DNA of 64,000 nucleotides from Cyclobacteriaceae bacterium. GTDB taxonomy: Bacteria > Bacteroidota > Bacteroidia > Cytophagales > Cyclobacteriaceae. Under the pieces are notes generated by a model that saw only the letters and a program-made list of their open reading frames with translations, ran no database searches and was not told the DNA's origin. Below are positions 26,515 to 35,309 of the stretch, in pieces. Position numbers and translations under genes: made by a program. The DNA is taken from NCBI GenBank assembly GCA_020436085.1, contig JAGQYM010000010.1, forward strand, positions 51,524-115,523, read 5' to 3'. Numbering within the stretch: position 1 is the stretch's first letter; each line of letters starts with the position of its first letter.

Positions 26515-29144
26515 TATCTCTTCAGCGTCAGGTAGCCTTCCAATGAACTCCGTCCACTGCCAAATTCAATCCGATAGAAGTATATACCACTTGGCAAGTC
26601 TTTGTCATTGTCGCTCACTCCATTGAAGCGCTTGTCCGGATTGCCGTTGTCGTAGTTGGAGACTTCGAATACCTTGTCGCCCCAGCGATTGTAAATCTTA
26701 ACTGAATTTTCTGGTTCTTCGGTTTCGATATTCTCAATTCGGAAGTAGGGATTGAAGGTGTCGCCATTGGGTGAGATACCGTTGTAAATTATTATTTCAG
26801 CTGAGGTCGGAGGCTGTGCACTTACGGTAATTGAAATTTGGCGGGTCACGCAGACAGAAAGTTGATCACATACCTCAATGGTCAGGTTGTCCACTCCAGT
26901 GAATGTGTTTCCGGAGTAATCGATTACAATTTCGTTGCTGGAATTAATTGTAGCGCTCGCCCCACTTGATGGTTGAGCAACTATTGAAAGCGAAGCTATG
27001 TCAAGATTGTTATTCGGATCTGACAACAACGATGACAATGGGATAGTTATAGAGCCACCTACCGTAACAGTAAGTGTACCAGTTGGTGCTGTTATTACAG
27101 GCGGAAGGTTGGGAATGTCAATGGTGATTTCACCTTCATCGCAAAGATTACATTGATTACACATTCGATACACGATTACCTCAGCTCCTACTGTTCCGCT
27201 GTCGGGTGTAAATTCAATGGTGTTATCCGTCAGCACAGATGCTGTTCCTTTGGTGGGAGAATTACTAATTGTAACAGTTATCACGTCTGTTGATCGAAAG
27301 AAAGAACTTGCCAATGGATCTGCAATTGAGCTTTGTCCTAGTGGTGCGGCAAGGTTTACAGAAGCCGCAATTGGTTGATCGCATCCTTTGTCAAGTAATA
27401 TAAAGTTAGCATTGGGTGGTGTAAACGTAATCGTGTGAAGAGGACCAACGTTTCCACCATCATCAAGATCAGCTTGCATAATGGAAGGTGGTACAAGACC
27501 TATTCTGCCGCGACATACCCACCAAAGTTTGTTGTTTTGAGGATCTATTTCAAGACCTCTTACTTCACCGCCTGTGGGATTGACCAGAGGGGTAACAGTT
27601 CCACTCACATCGCTGATGTCGGCTTTGTAGATTGTAGCGACTCCATTTGACTCTGTCCATGCCCAGTACACCAGTCCGTTCCCTGGGTCAACTTTCACAT
27701 CGTGAATAAATCTTTGAGGATCTGGTTCTGTACCCGACCAAAGCGACTCTTGCCCGGTGCCATCCAAATTTGCCCGAAACAAAGTTCCGGTGTTGATTGC
27801 AGCATTATCATTGGCCGTGTAGTAGATTTTTCCATTAAGCAAATCCAGATCAAGACTGAAGGGGTTTGCAATGTTCACCAGATCACTTCCAGTAATCGGA
27901 AAAGGATCGCTGTAATCAGCACGCTGTATTCGGTTGTTTGCAGCGTCCGCAAAGTAAATCATTGTATTGCTCGCATCTATGTCCATTCCAGAGATACCCG
28001 GAAGCATATCGGTGTAGTTGAGGACAATTTCGGGAGGAAGGTTTTCAAAATCGGTTTCGCCAATTAATCCGCGCTTGATGGTGGATTGGTTTCTGTCTGC
28101 CCAGTAGATGTATCGAGCGTTGTTGTCAATGGCGATGCCAGTGGGATAGGGGCTTGAGCCGAAATAGTAGCGTTCAAAGTCGCTGCCATCTGTATTCATA
28201 CGATGAATTTCTTGAAGGTTTCCTTCCGTCCAATAGAGCTTTGGTGGTGGGGTTGTGCTGAAGTCTATTGCAACATAATTTGCCGTACTTAACCCTGGTA
28301 CTATGTTGATTGCACCTGTGCCATCCAGATTGGCTCGACCTACTGTGGTGCCGCCAGTTGCCCAGTAAATGAAACCGTTTTTCTTATCTATTGCGATACC
28401 TTTAATTGTGCTTGGCAGGCTATTAACCAGCAAAGTTGGTGAGCTACCACTCAACGTAGCTCGATGAATTTGTCCAACTCCTCCATTGTTGGTTGAAAAA
28501 TAAATGAATCCACCTGCTGGATCCACCGCAACGTCATGCGGAGTTCCCAGGGTACCTGATATATTCAAGATTACTGATGGACTTGTGCCGTCTGCGTTGG
28601 CCATTTGTATTTGTCTTGACGTTGCCGTGTTGATGAAATACATTTTACTATTTACCGCATCGATGTCAATCCCATAGGTCGCAAAAAGGCCCGTCAAGGT
28701 AGCTGCTGGCAGTACAGTTATGGGGGAAGCATCAAGACTTATTCGATAGATGGACCCACCAGTTCCAACTGAGGTAACGTATAGTTCCCGTGTTGTTTTA
28801 TTAATCCCCAACGCCTCAAAAGAGTTACCAGGAGCAACCTGTATAAAGTTGATGACATTGCCTAATTGAATAGTGCCGCCAGTAGCGATCATATCCGCTC
28901 TTTTTACTAGAGCGTTGCTGGCATTGTTCTCTACCCAAAAAACTCTGTTCCGTTGCTCATCAATCACGATGTCCTTAACAGCACCGACCTGACCAGCGGT
29001 ATTAATCAGTTCTAAATTGGAGCCATCGATATTACTTCGTTGGATATGCTGAGCTCCATTTTCTGCGATGTAGAGCTTCTGTGCGTTTGCGAAAAGAAAA
29101 GCAAAAGATAGACAGGCTGCGAACAGATAATTTTTGAGATCCAT
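26514..29144 (-). CDS. YWTD-like beta-propeller surface protein with T9SS type B sorting domain
   Basis: An 876-residue secreted protein. A classic signal peptide (MDLKNYLFAACLSFAFLFANAQ) precedes LDL-receptor-type YWTD repeats through about residue 560, for example FIYWATGGTTVGRANLDG and YIYWADRNQSTIKRG, predicting one or two six-bladed propellers. Ig/cadherin-like segments follow (PNLPPVITAPTGTLTVTVGG), then the type B sorting domain (NGISPNGDTFNPYF, VKIYNRWGDKVFE, GYLTLKR). Unlike the FG-GAP paralogues it has an ordinary short signal peptide. Likely adhesive or ligand binding; the ligand cannot be deduced. Confidence 0.9.
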   Translation of the reverse strand: MDLKNYLFAACLSFAFLFANAQKLYIAENGAQHIQRSNIDGSNLELINTAGQVGAVKDIVIDEQRNRVFWVENNASNALVKRADMIATGGTIQLGNVINFIQVAPGNSFEALGINKTTRELYVTSVGTGGSIYRISLDASPITVLPAATLTGLFATYGIDIDAVNSKMYFINTATSRQIQMANADGTSPSVILNISGTLGTPHDVAVDPAGGFIYFSTNNGGVGQIHRATLSGSSPTLLVNSLPSTIKGIAIDKKNGFIYWATGGTTVGRANLDGTGAINIVPGLSTANYVAIDFSTTPPPKLYWTEGNLQEIHRMNTDGSDFERYYFGSSPYPTGIAIDNNARYIYWADRNQSTIKRGLIGETDFENLPPEIVLNYTDMLPGISGMDIDASNTMIYFADAANNRIQRADYSDPFPITGSDLVNIANPFSLDLDLLNGKIYYTANDNAAINTGTLFRANLDGTGQESLWSGTEPDPQRFIHDVKVDPGNGLVYWAWTESNGVATIYKADISDVSGTVTPLVNPTGGEVRGLEIDPQNNKLWWVCRGRIGLVPPSIMQADLDDGGNVGPLHTITFTPPNANFILLDKGCDQPIAASVNLAAPLGQSSIADPLASSFFRSTDVITVTISNSPTKGTASVLTDNTIEFTPDSGTVGAEVIVYRMCNQCNLCDEGEITIDIPNLPPVITAPTGTLTVTVGGSITIPLSSLLSDPNNNLDIASLSIVAQPSSGASATINSSNEIVIDYSGNTFTGVDNLTIEVCDQLSVCVTRQISITVSAQPPTSAEIIIYNGISPNGDTFNPYFRIENIETEEPENSVKIYNRWGDKVFEVSNYDNGNPDKRFNGVSDNDKDLPSGIYFYRIEFGSGRSSLEGYLTLKR

Positions 29145-29204
29145 GAGTAAGCAGTGGTTTTAGCCAAAGTTAAAGACCCTCGGCCCTAAATACTGCCCTT
29201 TATC

Positions 29205-32200
29205 TCATTTTTTTACTGTTAAGTAACCCGTAAGCTCCTCGCGGCCGCTCGGGAATTCCACCTTGTAGAAATAAATCCCACTTGGAAGCTCAGTTCCGTT
29301 GTTTTGTTTACCCTCAAAGCGCTTGTCTGGATTCTGGGAATCGTAATTCTCTTGCTCGTACACTTTGTCACCCCAGCGGTTGAAGATGCTGACGTTATTC
29401 GTAGGTTCTACAAATTGGATATTCTCAATGTTAAAAAAGTCATTCATACCATCTGCATTAGGTGAAATACCATTGAAAACAGTGATCTCTCCGTTGAGAT
29501 CTATTTGCATCGTTACGTCAGTACACGAGTTGAGCAAATCACAAATGGTGAACGAGATGTTATCTTGTTCGGAAGTAAAAACCGCATTAGTGTAGTCAAG
29601 CGTAAGATCACCGGTGTTAGCATCATAACTGAAGGCTGCATTTGCTGTTGAACTGAAGTTTGAAAATGAATTCAAGTCGATATTATCATTGAGATCGGAG
29701 ATCACATCGGGAATTGAGATAACAATAAGCTGACCGGGCGCTGCCTCTGGCGTAGTAGACGGGGCAGTGAACACAGGTGCTGCATTAGCAATGTCAATAG
29801 CGATGGTTCCGCTGCTGCATAGATTACATTGATTGCAAATTTGATACTCAAAAGAGTCAACGCCAATGGTGCCTGTTCCCGCTATATAACTAATGGTGTT
29901 GTTTGTGTTGACGGTCACGGTTCCTTTTGAGGGATTGTTTTGGATTGTCACGGTAATCACATCACCGCTCCCGATTGTGGAATTAGAAATTACATCAATG
30001 TTGGTCGCAACTCCCACATTGCCCTGAACAGAAGGGGAGCCCGCAACGGGTGTGCTGGCAATGCTTACTACAAGCTGATCTTGCACTTGCGGACATGGTC
30101 CAGCCGCTGGCACAGTGAGCGTAAGTATCACCGAACCTGAACTGACGTCAGCCCCACTAAGAGTGTAGGTTGCGCCAAGCAATGTGTTGTCGTCAAAACT
30201 ACCAGACCCGGTAGTGGACCATGTGGCGGTTGTGGCGCTGCCACCTATTGTTCCTGAAAGAGAGACTGCATTACCGGTACATAAACTAATGTCAGCACCA
30301 GCGTTTACGGTCGGCAATGTTGCGCAGCCAGTTGAGATAATGGTCCCGGTAATTGGGAAACTGAAAATTGGCTCTGCATCGTCATCGCTGGTGATCGTTA
30401 CGGTTTCATTGAATGTTCCGGAGGCAGCGCCACTAAGTGTAATCTCGAAAAGGACTTCATCGTAGATGCCATCGATTTCACCAGCTACACCAAATGGTGC
30501 TGCTGGCGTAAAGCTAAATGCGGTTCCTGAAATGGAGATGTTGGTTATCGCCAGGTTGACCGAGGTAGCATCAGTTATCGTGAGCTGTTTGACAACATCA
30601 GTTCCAAACGTGCCAGACCCTATGTCGATAGGAGTAGATTGTCCATTTAAAATTTCAGGATCCGAAAAAATATCAAGTCCATCAACCACCCAGAGGTCAG
30701 GGCCAACGATGATGCCAAATAGGTCGAAACTAAAGTTAGCTTCATCGGCATCATCACTTTCAATGGTGAGGGGTTCAGAAAAGGCTCCACCGGTAGCACC
30801 ACTCAATTGAATTTGAACAACCTCAGTGCCGTCCACTGGAATGACCAAAGAGGTGGCGGAGATCACACTGTAGGCTCCGTTAGTGGAAATATTCGAAACA
30901 TTTAGGTCGGCAGAGCCAAGATTTGTGATGGTGAACTCCTGAATAACATCAGTACCTCTAAACTCTATGCCGAAATCAAGCGTTGAGCTACTTGTGATTT
31001 CGCTACCCAGAACAGTTGGACCTTCAAAAACTTTTATTTCGGGTTCCGGTGAAGCTGTAACGACACCAATTAAGTCGAATTGAAATGTGCCAGTAAAATT
31101 ATCGCTTGTGATGCTTACAGTTTCGAGGAAAGTGCCTGTAGATCCACTCAGGTCGATATTGAAATTATGTGTGCTACCTGCGCCAATGGTCACTGGAGTG
31201 GAAGGAGTGCTGAATGCTGTTCCTGATATAGTAACGACAACGTTCGTGATGACAGATCCCTGATTATTTAAAATGGTAAACGTTCTGCGCTTTGTTGTAG
31301 AAGTTGATCCGAAATCGATGGCTTCAGCCTGACCATCCAATATCTCCGGGTCTGTTAATCCAGGTCCATCAAAAAGAGAAATACATTTTGATCCTGCATC
31401 GGTAATAAACCAGCCAGCAGCGATAAGTGCTGCGCGCGCGGTGCCTGCACTACAGTAAAATACTCCCTGCGCTCCAAAGTTGACCCCAGAATTTACGGAT
31501 TGAGCAGCCCAGCCTTCAAGCAGAAGATCATAATTCGCAACCGAGAGACCGGAGTTGTTGAACATATTCGCAGCCAACGTCAGCTTTGAAACATCCCAAC
31601 CACTTAGGTCTCTATCGAAGGAGGAGGCACCGGCAAACATATTCCTCATGTCAATATTTGAAACAGAGTTTAAAGTCCACGTACCTATAGGTTGATTAAA
31701 AGAAGTAGCGTTGGCAAACATGCCGTTAAAGTCATTTACGTTCGAGACATCCCAACTGCTGATATTCTGATTGAACGAGGTGGCATTTTCGAACATGCTT
31801 CGCATCTCCTGCACGTTGTTGACAACCCATCCCGTGATATTTTGATTGAAAGTAGGATGATCGGAAAACATGTCATCCATGTCAGTAACGGTGCTTACAT
31901 CCCAATTTACTATCGGTTGATTAAAGGCGATCGCTCTTCTGAACAAACCCGACATGTTGAGTACACCGTTGGTATCCCACGCGTCACCACCATTGTTTCC
32001 TCCGCCAATCTTAGTACTTATATCCTGGTTAAAAGATATGGCGCCATTAAACATCCCACCCAGGTTAGTTGCGTTTGTGATCTGCCATCCGCTGATGTCT
32101 CCATTAAACGCCTCGGCCACGCTGAACATGCCGCTAAAGTTCGTCACGTTATCCACATGCCATGTACTCACATCCCCGTTAAATGCCAGCGCTCCTCCAA

Positions 32201-33377
32201 ACATCGAGTCCATATTTGTTACATTATCGACTTGCCAGTTGTTAAGATCTTGGTTGAATGCAGAAGCGAAGTAAAACATCTCCGACATGTTGGTTACGCC
32301 ATCAACACTCCAACTGTCTAATGGTTGATTGAAGGACTCAGCATCTCTGAACATACCCGACATATTTAAGACCGAGCCAACGTTCCATCCACTTATGTCA
32401 TCATTCATGGAAATGGCATGAAAAAACATTCGCGACAGATCGGTTACTCCTGAAAGATCTGGTGCATCCACTGCATTTATTCTCAGGTTGTCACACCCGG
32501 CAAAAGCATTGCTCATTGAAGTCCATGCGATGTTACCCCATTGTTCTACAGAAAGAATTTTGTCACTGTCCTTTTGAGATGAAAAGATGAATCCGGCATT
32601 GAAAAATATTCTGGGAAATTGCCCGGTGATTTCGACCTGATAAATTCCTGGGACAGGGAAGTCGATGGTAACGCTTCCAGTGGCGCTGGTGACAGTTCCG
32701 GTATTGGTCGGATTGCCTACTTCAAACCATAGGATATCATAATCATAACCAAGTCCTGTGGTTGGGATTGTGATTTGATTATCGTTTGAGCTTCCAGGAT
32801 TATCCGTTTTCCAGGTGGTGATAAAAGGCGCCTGGCCTTGAATTGTTTTTGTTCCCGATGGGCCTAGTGACAGGCCACCGAAGGTAACAACTGCTGAAAA
32901 AGTGAAGTTGCTGACTGTAAACGATGGGATGCTAAAGGTTGCGCCTGTGGTTGCACCCGGAGCTACATTGGTAGCGATGTAGAAATACTTGGCTAATCCA
33001 TCATCCGCGATGACCTGAGAAAATGCATTAAAATTGATGGCTTCACCTGTACCTGCAGACAGGCTGGAGGTACCTACCAATGTAGCGGAGGCAAAATTGT
33101 CTACTGTGTTAAAATATAAATCGAAGTCGGTAATGTCGGATGCAGTGTATGTGCCGCCTGTTGGTTGTGTTGTTAAGGCCGTGAGCGTTGAGCTACCTCC
33201 AGTAGATAAAATACTGAAACCATAGACTCTCTGTCGAATAGTTTTATAAATGTCAACGTTACTTGCGCCCAGGTCGGTTGCAGTGACGGTTTGAGCTTGG
33301 GCAAACTGACCACTGCAAATTATCAGGCACGTAATTGTCGCAGACAAATAAAATTTTGAGAGCGATCTAAAAGACAT
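29205..33377 (-). CDS. BspA-like DUF285 repeat surface protein with T9SS type B sorting domain
   Basis: A 1390-residue secreted protein. The signal peptide (to about FAQAQ) is followed by a beta-rich N-terminal domain, then about 11 DUF285/BspA-type repeats of 24-25 residues between roughly residues 310 and 640, each like MSGMFRDAESFNQPLDSW. Next are choice-of-anchor-D-type domains (FTITNLGSADLNVSNISTNG), Ig-like domains, and the type B sorting domain (NGISPNADGMNDFF, VSIFNRWGDKVYE, GYLTVKK). DUF285 repeats occur in adhesins of Bacteroidota and Mycoplasma. It is transcribed toward the propeller gene with a 60-nt gap. Confidence 0.9.
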   Translation of the reverse strand: MSFRSLSKFYLSATITCLIICSGQFAQAQTVTATDLGASNVDIYKTIRQRVYGFSILSTGGSSTLTALTTQPTGGTYTASDITDFDLYFNTVDNFASATLVGTSSLSAGTGEAINFNAFSQVIADDGLAKYFYIATNVAPGATTGATFSIPSFTVSNFTFSAVVTFGGLSLGPSGTKTIQGQAPFITTWKTDNPGSSNDNQITIPTTGLGYDYDILWFEVGNPTNTGTVTSATGSVTIDFPVPGIYQVEITGQFPRIFFNAGFIFSSQKDSDKILSVEQWGNIAWTSMSNAFAGCDNLRINAVDAPDLSGVTDLSRMFFHAISMNDDISGWNVGSVLNMSGMFRDAESFNQPLDSWSVDGVTNMSEMFYFASAFNQDLNNWQVDNVTNMDSMFGGALAFNGDVSTWHVDNVTNFSGMFSVAEAFNGDISGWQITNATNLGGMFNGAISFNQDISTKIGGGNNGGDAWDTNGVLNMSGLFRRAIAFNQPIVNWDVSTVTDMDDMFSDHPTFNQNITGWVVNNVQEMRSMFENATSFNQNISSWDVSNVNDFNGMFANATSFNQPIGTWTLNSVSNIDMRNMFAGASSFDRDLSGWDVSKLTLAANMFNNSGLSVANYDLLLEGWAAQSVNSGVNFGAQGVFYCSAGTARAALIAAGWFITDAGSKCISLFDGPGLTDPEILDGQAEAIDFGSTSTTKRRTFTILNNQGSVITNVVVTISGTAFSTPSTPVTIGAGSTHNFNIDLSGSTGTFLETVSITSDNFTGTFQFDLIGVVTASPEPEIKVFEGPTVLGSEITSSSTLDFGIEFRGTDVIQEFTITNLGSADLNVSNISTNGAYSVISATSLVIPVDGTEVVQIQLSGATGGAFSEPLTIESDDADEANFSFDLFGIIVGPDLWVVDGLDIFSDPEILNGQSTPIDIGSGTFGTDVVKQLTITDATSVNLAITNISISGTAFSFTPAAPFGVAGEIDGIYDEVLFEITLSGAASGTFNETVTITSDDDAEPIFSFPITGTIISTGCATLPTVNAGADISLCTGNAVSLSGTIGGSATTATWSTTGSGSFDDNTLLGATYTLSGADVSSGSVILTLTVPAAGPCPQVQDQLVVSIASTPVAGSPSVQGNVGVATNIDVISNSTIGSGDVITVTIQNNPSKGTVTVNTNNTISYIAGTGTIGVDSFEYQICNQCNLCSSGTIAIDIANAAPVFTAPSTTPEAAPGQLIVISIPDVISDLNDNIDLNSFSNFSSTANAAFSYDANTGDLTLDYTNAVFTSEQDNISFTICDLLNSCTDVTMQIDLNGEITVFNGISPNADGMNDFFNIENIQFVEPTNNVSIFNRWGDKVYEQENYDSQNPDKRFEGKQNNGTELPSGIYFYKVEFPSGREELTGYLTVKK

Positions 33378-33716
33378 TTTTACTGCAGTTTAAGGTTAGG
33401 TTTAATCAATAAAAATCGCGATTTCACGTCAAAAACGTAGCCAAAAATTGGATTAATTACATACAAATATTCTGTGGGTAGCTTGGAGGTATTTTGTTCA
33501 GCGTTTCAGAACAAGGTAGCCTTGCATACTTGGACGGCCGCTGACAAATTTGATTTCGTAATCAAGATCGTTGAGTTGTTCTCAACCTCGGGCCGTGAGT
33601 TACCATCTGTTTCGCGTTAGCGGATTGGTAAAGGCCTTGAAGCAAATCTAAAATCGTCCTTTTTGTTGTAAAAACCTTCTCAAACTTGATTTAATTGCAG
33701 GTTCAAACAGGCTCAA
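33378..33716. other. Intergenic region with a T9SS gene remnant
   Basis: A 339-nt gap between the DUF285 gene (leftward) and the antiporter (rightward). It contains the orphan sorting-domain end listed separately at 33498-33581, and must also hold promoters for both flanking genes. Nothing else was recognised. Confidence 0.6.
33498..33581 (-). pseudogene. Orphan C-terminal fragment of a T9SS type B sorting domain
   Basis: The minus strand reads YEIKFVSGRPSMQGYLVLKR and then TGA, which aligns with the intact ends YKIEFTNGLPELQGYLTLKR nearby. Upstream the frame degrades (EQLNDLD) and hits an in-frame TGA at 33582-33584, with no start or body. It is the last quarter of a sorting domain left by deletion of a sixth T9SS substrate gene. 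Confidence 0.8.
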
Positions 33717-35309
33717 ATGGGCAACATTACCACCGTAATTCTTCTTCTGGCTGTAGTCACCGCTCTGGCTCAGGTCACCGACAAGATTCGCATGCCTTAT
33801 CCAGTTATGTTGGTGATTGCGGGTATCATTATTGGGCTGGTACCAGGTCTACCGATCGTCTCGCTGGATGCAGAGGTGGTGTTCCTTCTCTTTCTACCAC
33901 CTGTTTTATACTCCGCTGCGTGGAATACTTCCCTTATCGATTTTAAAGATGCCGCTCGACCGATTTCCATGTTGGCGATTGGTTGTGTACTTTTCACAAC
34001 TACATTGGTAGCATGCGCTGCACACTATTTCATTCCTGGATTTGGATGGGCTGAGTCCTTCGTTCTCGGTGCGATTATCTCTCCTCCTGACGCAGTGGCT
34101 GCTACAGCAGCAACGAAAGGACTAAAACTTCCGAAAAGAGTGATTACCGTTCTGGAAGGAGAGAGCCTGGTGAACGATGCTACTGGTTTGATCGCCTATC
34201 GTTATGCAGTGTCAGCAGTAGCTACTGGTTCTTTTATCTGGTGGCTGGTCACCATTAACTTCTTTTACGTTGCTGTGGTTGGTATCGCAATTGGATTTGT
34301 TATCGGAATGATCTTCAGGTGGATTCATAAAATTACACCTGACAATGCAATTACTGATACTACGTTTACTTTACTTGCTCCTTACACAGCCTACCTGGTC
34401 GCTGAAGAGATTCATACATCAGGTGTGCTTGCGGTAGTCACCTGTGGACTGTTCCTAAGTTTCTATTCTTCTGAAATATTTGATCATCGAACGAGAATAC
34501 AAGCCGTAGCTGTCTGGGAAACCTTGATCTTCCTCGTGAATGGAATCATCTTTATTCTCATTGGCCTTCAGTTGCCGCTGATATTGGCGAACATACAAGA
34601 GCACTCGCTTGCACAAGTAATCATTTACGGAGGCATCATCAGCCTTGCCACTATTGTAGTCAGACTAATTTGGATTTACCCAGGAGCATATTTACCACGA
34701 TGGATGAACAAACGCATTCGAAAAAATGAAGTGAGACCGTCCTTTGGTGCTGTTACTGTGGTAGGTTGGTCGGGCATGCGTGGGGTGGTTTCACTGGCTG
34801 CCGCGCTGGCATTGCCATTAACAGTCGGTGAGGGCGTTCCCTTTCCCAATCGTGACTTGATTATCTTTTTAACATTCTGTGTGATTTTTGCCACGCTGGT
34901 ATTGCAAGGTCTTACGCTGCCAACACTTATCCGCTGGTTTAAAATTACAGATGACAACTCGATCGAAAAAGAACACGATCATACAGCACGGCTAAAAATT
35001 GCCTCATCTGTAATTGAGCACATTGAATCTAATTATTCACTTAGCCTTTCGGCTGCTGTACTGGATCAAATAAAAACAAAGTATGAAATCCGGATTCATC
35101 GCCTTACGCGTGATGTGAACGAGACCAAGTTGAGCGAAGAACAAATACAGGAATTTTTAAAAATTCAGCATGATCTCATCAGGCGGGAGAGGGATGAGAT
35201 TAGAAAGATGAAGCGGGAGCGAAGGATCAGCGAAGAAGTACTGCGAAGGATAGAGCATGAATTGGACCTGGAAGAAAGCCGGTTGATGATAGACCTCGAA
35301 ACTGCTTAA
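33717..35309 (+). CDS. CPA1-family Na+/H+ antiporter
   Basis: A 530-residue membrane transporter exchanging Na+ (or K+) for H+. The first 400 residues contain about 12 hydrophobic segments. The family motif around ISPPDAVAATA (near residue 125) and LEGESLVNDATGL (about 148) hold the ion-binding and unwound-helix residues of the NhaP/YjcE-type bacterial CPA1 branch. The C-terminal 110 residues are charged and cytoplasmic (EEQIQEFLKIQHDLI), probably regulatory. The stop shares TTAA with the convergent permease stop. Confidence 0.92.
   Translation: MGNITTVILLLAVVTALAQVTDKIRMPYPVMLVIAGIIIGLVPGLPIVSLDAEVVFLLFLPPVLYSAAWNTSLIDFKDAARPISMLAIGCVLFTTTLVACAAHYFIPGFGWAESFVLGAIISPPDAVAATAATKGLKLPKRVITVLEGESLVNDATGLIAYRYAVSAVATGSFIWWLVTINFFYVAVVGIAIGFVIGMIFRWIHKITPDNAITDTTFTLLAPYTAYLVAEEIHTSGVLAVVTCGLFLSFYSSEIFDHRTRIQAVAVWETLIFLVNGIIFILIGLQLPLILANIQEHSLAQVIIYGGIISLATIVVRLIWIYPGAYLPRWMNKRIRKNEVRPSFGAVTVVGWSGMRGVVSLAAALALPLTVGEGVPFPNRDLIIFLTFCVIFATLVLQGLTLPTLIRWFKITDDNSIEKEHDHTARLKIASSVIEHIESNYSLSLSAAVLDQIKTKYEIRIHRLTRDVNETKLSEEQIQEFLKIQHDLIRRERDEIRKMKRERRISEEVLRRIEHELDLEESRLMIDLETA

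Noticed and set aside
30184-30810. Two long plus-strand frames in tandem
   Set aside because: Antisense to the anchor-D-type domains of the BspA-like protein, with no signal or family motif.
31692-32321. A 209-residue plus-strand frame
   Set aside because: Antisense to the DUF285 repeats; its apparent repeat pattern is a shadow of the real gene.
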